Assembly (NCBI RefSeq): GCF_004345725.1
Contig: NZ_SLXG01000002.1
Location: 62,001-126,000, forward strand
Direction: 5' to 3'
Source: Crenobacter luteus
Lineage (GTDB): Bacteria > Pseudomonadota > Gammaproteobacteria > Burkholderiales > Chromobacteriaceae
DNA: 64,000 nucleotides
Position 1 is the stretch's first letter, and every line of letters begins with the position of its first letter. Position numbers and translations under genes: made by a program. Shown in pieces: positions 25,729-34,528 of the stretch. The notes under the pieces are model-generated. The model saw only the letters and a list, made by a program, of their open reading frames with translations. It ran no database searches and was not told where the DNA came from.

Positions 25729-26520
25729 ATGCCTGCCATCGTCGTGGCGCTCTGGCTGCTCATGCTCGCCTGCCTGCCCGCGTCGGCGCTGGCCGAGGCG
25801 CAGCGCGTGCGCGTGCTGAGCTACTACAACTTCCTGCCCTGGAACGACCACGACCGCGCCGGCCTCACCCCGGCGCTGGCGCGGCGGCTGACCGAGCTGT
25901 CCGCCGGTCGCTACCGTTTCGTCCCGCAGCTGCTGCCGCGGCGGCGCTTCGACCAGGAGCTGGCGAGCAGCCGCGAGCCGCTGGTGGTGGCCTGGGCCAA
26001 CCCCGGCTTTCTCGACGACGCGCAGCGGCGCCGCTACCTGTGGAGCCCGCCGCTGCTGAAGGACGTGTCGCTGCTGGTGTCGCGCCGCGAGCGGCCGGTG
26101 GACTTCAGCGGCGTCGAGTCGCTCGCCGGGCTGCGCTTTTCCGCCGTGTCCGGCCACCGCTACCCTGACCTCGAGCCGCTGATCGCGGCCGGCCGGCTCG
26201 CGCGGGTCGACGCCCCCGACGCGCGGCTGGCGCTGATGAAGCTGCTGTTCAGGCCCGACAGCGACTTCGCGTTCGCCGAGCTCAGCCTGCTCGGCTATCT
26301 GCGCCGCGACCCGTCCTTTCCCATCGATCAACTCCACCTGTCGGCGCGGCCGCGCCTGACGAGCCTGACCCGCCACCTGATGGTCCGCCGCCGCGACGCG
26401 GCGCTGTTCGCCGAGCTGGACGCGCTGCTGCGCCGGCTGGACTGCGACAGCCGGTGGCAGGCCACGCTGCGCGAATACGGTCAGGAGAAGCTGCGCGTCG
26501 CCTGCGCGCCGGCGCCCTAG
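25729..26520 (+). CDS. Periplasmic substrate-binding protein (SBP_bac_3-like), orphan
   Basis: 263 residues: signal peptide (cut near SALA, residue 22), then RVRVLSYYNFLPWNDHDRAGLTPALARRLTELSAG, the start of a family-3 solute-binding fold. No permease or ATPase nearby. ATG 25729 has GAGGGAAA 6-8 nt upstream; the open frame runs back to 25459 through non-coding sequence. Converges on the DUF3422 gene with only 13 bp between stops. Ligand unknown; compare the similar orphan at 17770-18522. Confidence 0.78.
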   Translation: MPAIVVALWLLMLACLPASALAEAQRVRVLSYYNFLPWNDHDRAGLTPALARRLTELSAGRYRFVPQLLPRRRFDQELASSREPLVVAWANPGFLDDAQRRRYLWSPPLLKDVSLLVSRRERPVDFSGVESLAGLRFSAVSGHRYPDLEPLIAAGRLARVDAPDARLALMKLLFRPDSDFAFAELSLLGYLRRDPSFPIDQLHLSARPRLTSLTRHLMVRRRDAALFAELDALLRRLDCDSRWQATLREYGQEKLRVACAPAP

Positions 26521-26533
26521 GCGGCGCGCGGCC

Positions 26534-27817
26534 TCAGTGGCCGAGCGCGCGCTTGACGCGGTTGACGCCGAACCAGACCAGCGCCGCGACCGGTACGACG
26601 GCCAGGCCGGTCGCCAGTTCGGCGTTCACGTGCAGGCCGGCGGCCTTGGCGGCCTTGAAGAGGTAGCCCAGCAGGCCGACCGCGTAGTAGGTCAGCACGC
26701 CGACCGACAGCCCTTCCACCGTTTCCTGCAGCCGCAGCTGCAGCTCGGCGCGCTTGTCCATGCTCGCCAGCAGCGCGCGGTTCTGTTGTTCGTGCAACAC
26801 CTCGACGCGGGTGCGCAACAGCGCGGTGGTGCGCTGCACGCGCGCGACCAGCCGGTCCTGACGGCCGACCACCGTCTCGCAGGTCGCCATCGCCGGCGCC
26901 AGGCGCCGCTCGAGGAACTCGCGGAACGGCTGCAGGCCGGTCAGCCGCCGCTCGCGCAACTCCAGCGCGCGCTGCGTCACCAGCTGGTAGTAGGCGCGGC
27001 TGGCCGAGAAGCGGTACTGGTGCTCGCCGACCATGCGCTCGGCGCGCGTCGCCAGCTCGGTCAGCTCGGTCAACAGCGTCGCGTCCTGGCGCTCTTCCTC
27101 CAGCATGCCCTCGGTCACGTCGCGCAGCTTCTGGCCGAGCCGGTTGATCTCGCCCATCTGCTGCTTGGCGATCGGCAGCGCCAGCAGCGCCAGCATCCGG
27201 TAGGTCTCGATCTCGAACAGGCGCTGCAGCATGCGGCCGCTCTGGTTCGGCCCCATCGCGCGGTCGACGACCACGTAGCGCGAGAAGCCCTCGGCCAGGT
27301 GCGGGTCGGGGTGCAGGCGCAAGTCGGTGTAGGCGACGCCGTTGCCATCGGCGATCTCGCCGCCGATCAGCTCGCGGCCGGCGAACCAGCGCCGCGCGAT
27401 CTCCTGCACCGGCTTTTCCTCGCCGGCCGGCAGCAGCACCGCGTGGATCGCGACCATCAGCGCGCCGGGCAGGCTGGCCAGCCAGTCGTCGGGCAGGCGG
27501 TCGAGCGCGGTGCGGTCGAACGGGTCCGGGCAGGCGCCCGGCAGGATGAATACATAGTGGGCGAACTCGGTGTGCAGCGACCAGCGCAAGCCAAGTTCGC
27601 CGGCGACGCCGCTGTAGTTGCCCGCGTCCGGCGCCGGCGCCGGCAGGCCGAGGCGGCGCGCCAGCTCGGCGAGCGCCTCGCGCTGGCCGGCGTCGTTCTT
27701 CTCGAACAGCAGCGTCAGCGAGGTCAGGCGCGCGGGCGACGGCACGGCGACCGGCGGGCGCGCGTGCGCCTCGTCGTTCAGCGGCCGCCGCAGCGGGTGG
27801 ACGGTCAGTTGGGTCAT
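26534..27817 (-). CDS. DUF3422 family membrane-anchored protein
   Basis: 427 residues: an N-terminal domain starting with the DUF3422 signature RRPLNDEAHARPP, a central coiled-coil region rich in Arg/Glu/Leu (about 220-375), and two C-terminal hydrophobic segments (about 377-397 and 404-420) that should anchor it in the inner membrane. Function unknown; the family is common in proteobacteria. ATG 27817 is preceded by GAGGAAG. Divergent from the sulfate operon. Confidence 0.88.
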   Translation of the reverse strand: MTQLTVHPLRRPLNDEAHARPPVAVPSPARLTSLTLLFEKNDAGQREALAELARRLGLPAPAPDAGNYSGVAGELGLRWSLHTEFAHYVFILPGACPDPFDRTALDRLPDDWLASLPGALMVAIHAVLLPAGEEKPVQEIARRWFAGRELIGGEIADGNGVAYTDLRLHPDPHLAEGFSRYVVVDRAMGPNQSGRMLQRLFEIETYRMLALLALPIAKQQMGEINRLGQKLRDVTEGMLEEERQDATLLTELTELATRAERMVGEHQYRFSASRAYYQLVTQRALELRERRLTGLQPFREFLERRLAPAMATCETVVGRQDRLVARVQRTTALLRTRVEVLHEQQNRALLASMDKRAELQLRLQETVEGLSVGVLTYYAVGLLGYLFKAAKAAGLHVNAELATGLAVVPVAALVWFGVNRVKRALGH

Positions 27818-27842
27818 GGATCTTCCTCGGAGCGCAAAAGAC

Positions 27843-27880
27843 GTTGGCCGAGGCTCCGCGCGCGCGGGGGCTCGGCCAAC
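27843..27880. repeat. Inverted pair of the GTTGGCCGAG repeat in a divergent promoter region
   Basis: Exact copies at 27843-27852 (plus) and 27871-27880 (minus) around an 18-nt GC-rich loop. It lies 26 bp upstream of the DUF3422 start, between two divergent genes, and has no T-run, so it is not a terminator for any annotated gene. Confidence 0.85.
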
Positions 27881-27928
27881 GGCTCTGGCCGGGCGTCAGC
27901 ATACACGATGCGCCGCTCAGGGCCGACC

Positions 27929-27990
27929 CTTGCTTTTATATATCAAAAACAAATAACAAATAAATAAAACATTATTTTTGGTTCTATGTT
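27929..27990 (+). promoter_or_regulatory. AT-rich promoter/activator region of the sulfate operon
   Basis: A 60-bp block of very high A+T content in an otherwise GC-rich window, with TATATATCAAAAACAAATAA and ATTATTTTTGG, 55-115 nt upstream of sbp. Sulfate-uptake operons are activated by the LysR-type CysB, whose sites are AT-rich, so this is the likely CysB/RNA-polymerase region. The exact -10/-35 are not clear. Confidence 0.5.
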
Positions 27991-28043
27991 GGTGGCGGAT
28001 AAGCTGAAAGACGTCAACCCGAAGTCATTCCGAGGCCATCCGC

Positions 28044-29039
28044 ATGAAACTCCGCCCCCTGCTGTTCGCGCCGCTGCTGGCGCTCGCCGGTACCGCCGCG
28101 CACGCCGACGTCACGCTGCTCAACGTCTCCTACGACGTGATGCGCGACTTCTACAAGGACTACAACCCGCTGTTCCAGCAAGCCTACCAGGCCAAAACCG
28201 GCGAGCGCGTCACCGTACAGCAGTCGCACGGCGGCTCGTCGAAGCAGGCGCTGTCGGTGGTCGGCGGCCTCGCCGCCGACGTGATCACGATGAACCAGGC
28301 GACCGACATCGACCTGTTGGCCGACAAGGGCCTGCTGCCGGCGAACTGGGCCCGCCGGCTGCCGAACGACAGCGTGCCGTTCAACTCGATCACCGTGTTC
28401 CTCGTCAGGAAGGGCAACCCGAAGGCGATCCGCGACTGGAACGACCTCGTCCGCCCCGGCGTGCAGGTGATCGTGCCCAACCCTAAGACCTCGGGCAACG
28501 GCCGCTACACCTATCTGGCGGCCTGGGGCCAGGCGCTCAGGCAGCCGGGCGGCAGCGAGGCCAAGGCGCGCGACTTCGTTTCCCGGCTGTTCCGGAACGT
28601 GCCGGTGCTCGACAGCGGCGGCCGCGCGGCGACGACGACCTTCATCCAGCGCCAGGTCGGCGACGTGCTGGTCACCTTCGAGAACGAGGCCGAGATGGTC
28701 GCGCGCGAGTTCGGTCGCGGCGGCTTCGACGTCGTCTACCCGAAGCTGTCGGTGCTGGCCGAGAACCCGGTCGCGCTGGTCGACAAGGTGGTCGACAAGA
28801 AGGGCACGCGCCAGGCGGCCGACGCCTACCTGCGCCAGCTGTGGAGCGTCGAGGGCCAGACCGTCGCCGCGCAGAACTACCTGCGCCCGCAGCACCCGCA
28901 GGTCGCCGCCCGCTACGCCGCGCAGTTCCCGCCGGTCAAGACCTTCCGCGTCGCCGAGGTGTTCGGCAGCTGGCGCGCGGCGATGAAGACGCACTTCGCC
29001 GACGGCGGCGTGTTCGACCAGATCTACGCGAAGAAATAA
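28044..29039 (+). CDS. sbp: Sulfate/thiosulfate-binding periplasmic protein
   Basis: 331 residues: signal peptide (cut near AAHA, residue 21), then the sulfate-binding fold beginning TLLNVSYDVMRDFYKDYNPLF with the anion-contacting blocks QSHGGSSKQAL and PNPKTSGNGRYTYL. It delivers sulfate to the CysTWA importer encoded directly downstream. Family resemblance fits Sbp; CysP-type thiosulfate binding is also possible. GAGG lies 8 nt before ATG. Three bp separate it from cysT. Confidence 0.95.
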   Translation: MKLRPLLFAPLLALAGTAAHADVTLLNVSYDVMRDFYKDYNPLFQQAYQAKTGERVTVQQSHGGSSKQALSVVGGLAADVITMNQATDIDLLADKGLLPANWARRLPNDSVPFNSITVFLVRKGNPKAIRDWNDLVRPGVQVIVPNPKTSGNGRYTYLAAWGQALRQPGGSEAKARDFVSRLFRNVPVLDSGGRAATTTFIQRQVGDVLVTFENEAEMVAREFGRGGFDVVYPKLSVLAENPVALVDKVVDKKGTRQAADAYLRQLWSVEGQTVAAQNYLRPQHPQVAARYAAQFPPVKTFRVAEVFGSWRAAMKTHFADGGVFDQIYAKK

Positions 29040-29042
29040 GCG

Positions 29043-29882
29043 ATGAAGCTGCTTAACCGACAACACAGCGTGCTGCCGGGCTTCGGCCTGTCGTTCGGCC
29101 TCACGCTGTTCTGGCTGCTCCTGATCGTGCTGTTGCCGTTCGCAGCGCTGGTGCTCAAGACCGCCGACATGGGCTGGGCCGCCTTCGTCGACACGGTGAG
29201 CGCCGAGCGCGTGGTCGCGTCGCTGAAGCTGTCGTTCGGCGCGGCCGGCGTCGCCGCGGCGATCAATATCGTGATGGGCTTTCTGCTCGCCTGGGTGCTG
29301 GTGCGCTACCCGTTTCCGGGCAAGCGCCTCGTCGACGCGCTGGTCGATCTGCCGTTCGCGCTGCCGACCGCGGTGGCCGGCATCGCGCTGACCACGCTGT
29401 ACGCGCCGAACGGCTGGCTCGGCCAACATCTGGTGCCGCTCGGGCTCAAGGTCGCGTTCACGCCGCTGGGCATCGTCGTCGCGCTGACCTTCGTCAGCCT
29501 GCCCTTCGTCGTGCGCACCGTGCAGCCGGTGCTCGAGGACCTCGAGAAGGAACTCGAGGAAGCGGCGAGCTGCCTCGGCGCCTCGCGCTTTCAGATCTTC
29601 CGCCGCGTGATCTTCCCGGCGACGGTGCCGGCCTTGATCACCGGCGGCGCGATGGCCTTCGCGCGCGCCACCGGCGAGTTCGGCTCGGTGATCTTCATCG
29701 CCGGCAACATCCCGCTGGTGTCCGAGATCGCGCCGCTGATCATCATCTCCAAGCTCGACCAGTACGACTACCTGGGCGCCACCGCGGTCGCCGTGGTGAT
29801 GCTGGCGCTGTCGTTCGTGCTGCTGTTCGCCATCAACGCCATCCAGTGGTGGGCGTCGCGCCGCCACGGCGGCAAACGTTAA
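29043..29882 (+). CDS. cysT: Sulfate ABC transporter permease CysT (CysU)
   Basis: 279 residues with about six membrane helices and the binding-protein-dependent permease EAA loop ([23 protein letters not shown]). It starts [23 protein letters not shown] as in CysT proteins. Forms the membrane channel with CysW. Weak ribosome site; 3-bp gap from sbp suggests coupling. Confidence 0.96.
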   Translation: MKLLNRQHSVLPGFGLSFGLTLFWLLLIVLLPFAALVLKTADMGWAAFVDTVSAERVVASLKLSFGAAGVAAAINIVMGFLLAWVLVRYPFPGKRLVDALVDLPFALPTAVAGIALTTLYAPNGWLGQHLVPLGLKVAFTPLGIVVALTFVSLPFVVRTVQPVLEDLEKELEEAASCLGASRFQIFRRVIFPATVPALITGGAMAFARATGEFGSVIFIAGNIPLVSEIAPLIIISKLDQYDYLGATAVAVVMLALSFVLLFAINAIQWWASRRHGGKR

Positions 29883-29891
29883 GGAGCGGCC

Positions 29892-30770
29892 ATGTCCGAT
29901 GTTTCTTCCCGCGCGACCGCCGAGGCTGCCTGGGTGCGCGTCGCCTTGACGACGCTCGCGCTCGCCTTCGTCGCGCTGTTTCTGCTTGTGCCGCTCGCCG
30001 CGGTGTTCTGGGAGGCCTTTTCCAAGGGCTGGCAGCTCTACGTCGATTCGCTGACCGAGCCGGAAGCGTGGTCGGCGATCAAGCTGACGCTGTTGACCGC
30101 CGCCTTCGCGGTGCCGCTCAACCTGGTGTTCGGTGTCGCCGCGGCGTGGGCGATCGCGCGCTTCGAGTTCCGCGGCAAGAGCTTCCTCGTCACGCTGATC
30201 GACCTGCCGTTCTCGGTGTCGCCGGTGGTCGCCGGCCTGATGTACATGCTCTTGTTCGGCGCGCAGGGCTGGCTCGGCCCGTGGTTGGCCGAGCACGACG
30301 TCAAGATCGTGTTCGCCGTGCCGGGCATCGTGCTGGCCACCGTGTTCGTCACCTTCCCCTTCGTCGCGCGCGAGCTGATCCCGCTGATGCAGGCGCAAGG
30401 CGCCGACGAGGAACAGGCGGCGATGGTGCTCGGCGCCTCTGGCTGGCAGACCTTCTGGCGCGTGACGCTGCCCAACGTCAAGTGGGGCCTCTTGTACGGC
30501 GTGATACTGACCAACGCGCGCGCGATGGGCGAATTCGGCGCGGTGAGCGTGGTGTCCGGCCACATCCGCGGCGAGACCAACACCATCCCGCTGCACGTCG
30601 AGATCCTCTACAACGAGTACAACTTCGTCGGCGCCTTCGCCTGCGCCTCGCTGCTGGCCTTCCTCGCCTTGCTGACGCTGGTGGTCAAGAGCCTCGTCGA
30701 ATGGAAGATCGCGCGCGCGCAGGCCGCGTCGCTGAACCGGACCCGCGAGGCGCGCCTCGCGTCCGCGTAA
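29892..30770 (+). CDS. cysW: Sulfate ABC transporter permease CysW
   Basis: 292 residues, six-helix permease with an EAA-type loop ([23 protein letters not shown]) and the conserved segment [28 protein letters not shown]. Pairs with CysT. AAGGAG precedes ATG; 9-bp gap from cysT. Confidence 0.96.
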   Translation: MSDVSSRATAEAAWVRVALTTLALAFVALFLLVPLAAVFWEAFSKGWQLYVDSLTEPEAWSAIKLTLLTAAFAVPLNLVFGVAAAWAIARFEFRGKSFLVTLIDLPFSVSPVVAGLMYMLLFGAQGWLGPWLAEHDVKIVFAVPGIVLATVFVTFPFVARELIPLMQAQGADEEQAAMVLGASGWQTFWRVTLPNVKWGLLYGVILTNARAMGEFGAVSVVSGHIRGETNTIPLHVEILYNEYNFVGAFACASLLAFLALLTLVVKSLVEWKIARAQAASLNRTREARLASA

Positions 30771-30787
30771 CTCAAACGGGTGAATCC

Positions 30788-31852
30788 ATGAGCATCGAAA
30801 TCCGCAACATCCACAAGCGTTTCGGCGACTTCACCGCGCTCGACAACGTCAACCTCACCGTCGAGTCCGGCGAACTCGTGGCCCTGCTCGGCCCGTCCGG
30901 CTGCGGCAAGACCACGCTGTTGCGCATCATCGCCGGGCTGGAGACGCCCGATGCGGGCCGCGTGCTGTTCGGGGGCGAGGACGCGACGCACACCCACGTG
31001 TCCGAGCGCCAGGTCGGCTTCGTGTTCCAGCACTACGCGCTGTTCCGCCACATGACCGTGTTCGACAACGTCGCCTTCGGCTTGTCGGTGCGGCCGCGCA
31101 AGGTGCGCCCGAGCAAGGAAGAGATCCGCGACAAGGTGATGAAGCTCCTCAAGCTCGTCCAGCTCGACTGGCTCGCCGACGCCTACCCGGGCCAGCTGTC
31201 CGGCGGCCAGCGCCAGCGCATCGCGCTCGCCCGCAGCCTCGCGGTCGAACCGAAGGTGCTGCTGCTCGACGAGCCGTTCGGCGCGCTCGACGCCAAGGTC
31301 AGGAAGGACCTCAGGCGCTGGCTGCGCGAGCTGCACGACGAGATCCACGTCACCAGCGTGTTCGTCACCCACGACCAGGAGGAGGCGCTCGAGGTGTCCG
31401 ACCGCGTGGTGGTGATGGACCACGGCCGCATCGAGCAGGTCGGCGCGCCCGACGATATCTACGAGCACCCGGCCAGCCCCTTCGTCACCCAGTTCCTCGG
31501 CGACGTGAACCTGTTCCACGGCCGCGTCGACGGTGCGCACCTGACCATCGGCGACTACGCGCACCCGCTTGCCGCGCCGCCGGGCGAGGGCCAGGCGCTC
31601 GCCTACGTGCGGCCGCACGATCTGATCGTCAGCCGCGCGGCCGACGACGCGCTCGCGTCGGGCACCGTCGAGCACATCCACGCGGTCGGCCCGCTGGTGC
31701 GCATCGAGGTCGCCACCGGCGACGGCCAGACGCTCGAGGCGGTGCTCGCCAAGGAGGTCTTCCGCGAGCTCGCCATCCTGCCGGGCGAGTCGGTTTTCCT
31801 CAAACCGCGCAAGGTGTCGGTCTTCCTCGCCGACGGCGACTATTCGATCTGA
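30788..31852 (+). CDS. cysA: Sulfate ABC transporter ATP-binding protein CysA
   Basis: 354 residues. Walker A GPSGCGKT (35-42), signature LSGGQRQR, Walker [12 protein letters not shown], the switch histidine in [11 protein letters not shown], and a C-terminal regulatory TOBE-like domain. Energises sulfate uptake with CysT/CysW. ATG 30788 begins [15 protein letters not shown]; longer in-frame starts would overlap cysW. Last gene of the operon, closed by the repeat-built terminator at 31865. Confidence 0.97.
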   Translation: MSIEIRNIHKRFGDFTALDNVNLTVESGELVALLGPSGCGKTTLLRIIAGLETPDAGRVLFGGEDATHTHVSERQVGFVFQHYALFRHMTVFDNVAFGLSVRPRKVRPSKEEIRDKVMKLLKLVQLDWLADAYPGQLSGGQRQRIALARSLAVEPKVLLLDEPFGALDAKVRKDLRRWLRELHDEIHVTSVFVTHDQEEALEVSDRVVVMDHGRIEQVGAPDDIYEHPASPFVTQFLGDVNLFHGRVDGAHLTIGDYAHPLAAPPGEGQALAYVRPHDLIVSRAADDALASGTVEHIHAVGPLVRIEVATGDGQTLEAVLAKEVFRELAILPGESVFLKPRKVSVFLADGDYSI

Positions 31853-31864
31853 GCGGCGCGACGG

Positions 31865-31906
31865 AAAAAGGCTCGGCCAACCTTCGGAGGTTGGCCGAGC
31901 CTTTTT
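31865..31906. terminator. Terminator of cysA built from an inverted pair of the GTTGGCCGAG repeat
   Basis: AAAAAGGCTCGGCCAACC - TTCGG - AGGTTGGCCGAGCCTTTTT. Arms are exact repeat copies (31872-31881 minus, 31890-31899 plus) with the extended AGG/CC flanks. Perfect stem plus T-run. Confidence 0.95.
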
Positions 31907-32049
31907 GGTTTTCGGCTTTCAGCGGCCGGCTCAGGTCGCCCGCCGCGCTGCGGAAGGCGTGCCGGGCATCCTCCTTTCATGACGCGTGCTGTTTACGACC
32001 GTGCTGGCGCCGCTGCCGTGCGAGCTCGGCTGCCTTGTCCCGGTTTCGG

Positions 32050-32084
32050 TCGACCCCTTGTGCGACTTTTTGTATAGTACAAAA
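32050..32084 (+). promoter_or_regulatory. Promoter and palindromic operator candidate for the BdlA-like gene
   Basis: TCGACC (4 of 6), 17-bp spacer, TATAGT (5 of 6). The -10 box is embedded in the perfect palindrome TTTTGTA-TAG-TACAAAA (32068-32084), ideal for a repressor. It lies in an AT-rich island. Confidence 0.55.
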
Positions 32085-32259
32085 TGCGTGTCGAGTTGTC
32101 CGACGGCCTGTCCTTCCCCTTGTCGTCACGTCCGAACCGGCGTCGATCCGTGTCAGCGAGAAATCGAGCCGGCACTTTATGTTGAATGAATTTCCATTCG
32201 TGGCGGGGGCATAGACGTCCGCTCACGAAAGGGCGAACAGATCATCGGAGGCAAGAGCA

Positions 32260-33582
32260 ATGTTCGGTTATTCCATCGTCAACACGGCCGAGATCGAGGC
32301 CGGGCGCGAAGAGGCTCGCCGGCTGCAGCAGCTGTTTCGCGGGCTCGACGCCACCACGGCGCTGGTCGAGTTTTCTGCCGACGGCACCATCCTCAAGGCC
32401 AACCCGCTCTTTTGCCAGACGATGGGCTATCGTGCCGACGAGCTCAAGGGCGTCCATCATCGCGTGTTCTGCCCTCCCGAGGTGGCGAACGGCGCGGAAT
32501 ACCAGGCGTTCTGGCGCCGGCTCAAGAGCGGCGAATCGTTCAGCGGCAAGTTCCGGCGCCTGACGCGGGAAGGGCGGCCGATCTGGCTGGAGGCGACCTA
32601 TTTCCCGGTGCTCGGCAAGGCCGGCGAGGTGGTGAAGGTGGTGAAGATCGCCAGCGACATCACCGGGCGGGTCGAGGAAGCCGATCGGACCCGCCGCCTG
32701 CTGCTGGCGCTCGACCGCTCGATGGCGGTGATCGAGTTCGACCGCAACGGCACGATCCTGAGCGCCAACGACAACTTCCTCACGCTGATGGGCTACCGGC
32801 TGGACGAGCTGGTCGGCACACCGCACCGGGCGCTGTGCAAGCCCGACTACGCCGCCAGCCCCGCCTACCGGCAATTCTGGGACAGCCTGCAGCGCGGCGA
32901 GTATTTCGGCGGGCAGTGCGAGCGGGCGGCGCGCGATGGCCGCACCGTGTGGCTGGAAGCGACCTACAACCCGATCCGCGACGAGGACGGCGAGTTGACC
33001 CGGGTGTACAAGTTCGCCACCGACGTGACCGCGACGGTCGAGCGCCACCGCGCGGAGCGCGAGGCGGCGCACGCCGCCTGCGAGATTTCGCGGGGGTCCG
33101 AAAAGCTGTCGGGCGAGGGCGAACGGGTGATCCTCGAGGCGATCGCCAAGATGGACGCGCTGACCGCGAAGGTACGCGCCGCGTCCACCCAGGTGCGCCA
33201 GCTGGGGGAGCAGGCCAACGGCATCACGTCCATCGTCAACACCATCAAGGACATCGCCGATCAGACCAACCTGTTGGCGCTGAACGCGGCGATCGAGGCC
33301 GCGCGCGCGGGCAGCGCGGGCCGCGGCTTCGCGGTCGTGGCCGACGAGGTGCGCAAGTTGGCCGAGCGCACCACGAAGTCGACGGTCGAGATCGCGGACA
33401 TGATCGAGGCCATCCGCGCCGAGACCTTGTCCGTGATCGACGGCATGGCGGGCAGCCTCGCCGAGGTCGACGAGGGAACCCGCCTGGCCAACCAGGCGGG
33501 GCAGGCCATCGGCGAGATCCGGCTGGGGGCGCAGCGGGTGGTCGAGGTGGTCAGCGCGCTCTCGTCGCAGCTCACGCGCTGA
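32260..33582 (+). CDS. BdlA-like soluble chemoreceptor (PAS-PAS-MCP signalling domain)
   Basis: 440 residues without membrane segments: PAS 1 (about 28-137), PAS 2 (about 148-262), then a chemoreceptor signalling domain with the hairpin tip [18 protein letters not shown]...[18 protein letters not shown]. The architecture matches P. aeruginosa BdlA (417 residues), which drives biofilm dispersal by influencing c-di-GMP levels. Each PAS has an ATYFPV/ATYNPI strand typical of haem/FAD-type PAS domains. GGAGG lies 9 nt before ATG. It converges on an EAL phosphodiesterase gene 11 bp away. Confidence 0.88.
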   Translation: MFGYSIVNTAEIEAGREEARRLQQLFRGLDATTALVEFSADGTILKANPLFCQTMGYRADELKGVHHRVFCPPEVANGAEYQAFWRRLKSGESFSGKFRRLTREGRPIWLEATYFPVLGKAGEVVKVVKIASDITGRVEEADRTRRLLLALDRSMAVIEFDRNGTILSANDNFLTLMGYRLDELVGTPHRALCKPDYAASPAYRQFWDSLQRGEYFGGQCERAARDGRTVWLEATYNPIRDEDGELTRVYKFATDVTATVERHRAEREAAHAACEISRGSEKLSGEGERVILEAIAKMDALTAKVRAASTQVRQLGEQANGITSIVNTIKDIADQTNLLALNAAIEAARAGSAGRGFAVVADEVRKLAERTTKSTVEIADMIEAIRAETLSVIDGMAGSLAEVDEGTRLANQAGQAIGEIRLGAQRVVEVVSALSSQLTR

Positions 33583-33604
33583 CGCCGGCGGCTTTACGCC
33601 GGCG
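33583..33604. terminator. Hairpin between the BdlA-like and EAL genes
   Basis: CGCCGGCG-GCTTTA-CGCCGGCG, starting just after the chemoreceptor stop and covering the EAL stop codon. No T-run, so weak as an intrinsic terminator. Confidence 0.35.
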
Positions 33605-34355
33605 CCTGCCAGGCCACGGGCGGCAGCTGTTCGAAGCCCGGCTTGGCGAAAAGGTAGCCCTGAAAGAGCCGGACGCCGAAATCCTGCAGCGCGGCGAGTT
33701 CGTCCGGGTGTTCGATGCCCTCGGCGATGACGTCGATGCCGAGCGACTGGCAGACGCCGAGAATGCCCTTCACGATCGCCTGGCGCACCGGCTCGACGTG
33801 GATGTCGCGGATCAGCGCCATGTCGAGCTTGATGATGTCGGGCTGGAATTCGGCCAGCAGGTTGAGTCCGGAATAACCCGCGCCGAAATCGTCGATCGCC
33901 GTCTTGAAGCCCTGGCGCTTGTATTCGTTGATGATGCTCTTGAGGTGGTCCTTGTCGACCAGCTGTTCGTTTTCGGTGATCTCGAAAATCAGCCTTTCGG
34001 TCGGGAAGTCGAACCGTTCGGCCGCCTCCAGCGTGGCGCGGATGCAGGTTGCCGCGTGGTAGACCGCGTTGGGCAGGAAGTTGATGCTGACATGGCAGGG
34101 AATGGCGAGCCGGGCGGCCAGTTCGACTGCCGCCACCCGGCACGACTGGTCGAAGCGGTAGCGGTTGTTTTCGTTGACCTGGGACAGCACCGCCCCGGCG
34201 CCGCTGCCGTCGCGCCCGCGCACCAGCGCTTCGTAGGCGAACACGCGCTGCGCGCGCGCATCGACGATGGGCTGAAAGGCCATGGTGAAGTCGAAGTCGA
34301 GCGGGGGGCTTTCCCGACAAGCGTGGCAGGCTGGCGTTTTCGAGGTTTTAGGCAT
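33594..34355 (-). CDS. EAL-domain c-di-GMP phosphodiesterase
   Basis: 253 residues, a stand-alone EAL domain. All key motifs are intact: AYEALVRG (EAL 42-44), INFLPN, FEITENE, AIDDFGAGYSGL, IKLDMALI, IAEGIEH and LFQGYLFAKP, so it should hydrolyse c-di-GMP. A short N-terminal extension holds Cys10-x2-Cys13 (ACHACRE). No sensor domain, so it is probably regulated by a partner or expression. Convergent with the BdlA-like gene. Confidence 0.92.
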   Translation of the reverse strand: MPKTSKTPACHACRESPPLDFDFTMAFQPIVDARAQRVFAYEALVRGRDGSGAGAVLSQVNENNRYRFDQSCRVAAVELAARLAIPCHVSINFLPNAVYHAATCIRATLEAAERFDFPTERLIFEITENEQLVDKDHLKSIINEYKRQGFKTAIDDFGAGYSGLNLLAEFQPDIIKLDMALIRDIHVEPVRQAIVKGILGVCQSLGIDVIAEGIEHPDELAALQDFGVRLFQGYLFAKPGFEQLPPVAWQAPA

Positions 34356-34511
34356 GGGGGCAGGACGTTGTTGTGTTCGCTTGCATGGTACGCCGCCGGC
34401 TTGTCGTCAGGCAAAGCAGGCCGGCCCCGTTTCCTGCCGTCGCCCGGTGCTGCCTGGCACGAGCCTGTCGAAGCGCGCCCGCGCTGCTCGCGGGCCTCGC
34501 CGGGGGAAAAG

Positions 34512-34521
34512 GTTGGCCGAG
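34512..34521 (+). repeat. Intergenic single copy of the GTTGGCCGAG repeat
   Basis: AAAAGGTTGGCCGAGC, a full match to the extended consensus, just downstream of the radical-SAM gene stop (34529, minus strand). With the adjacent GCCGCG/CGCGGC arms it could form part of that gene's terminator. Confidence 0.7.
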
Positions 34522-34528
34522 CGCCGCG

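Larger units (their letters stand above)
31853..32259. other. 407-bp intergenic region between cysA and the BdlA-like gene
   Basis: Contains the cysA terminator, then about 140 bp in which I see nothing, a promoter with a palindromic operator candidate (32050-32084) and a 175-nt leader for the BdlA-like gene. No plausible gene; short frames here have no ribosome site. Confidence 0.6.

Noticed and set aside
28014-30596. 860-codon minus-strand frame across the sulfate operon
   Set aside because: Antisense shadow of sbp-cysT-cysW, which are unambiguous.
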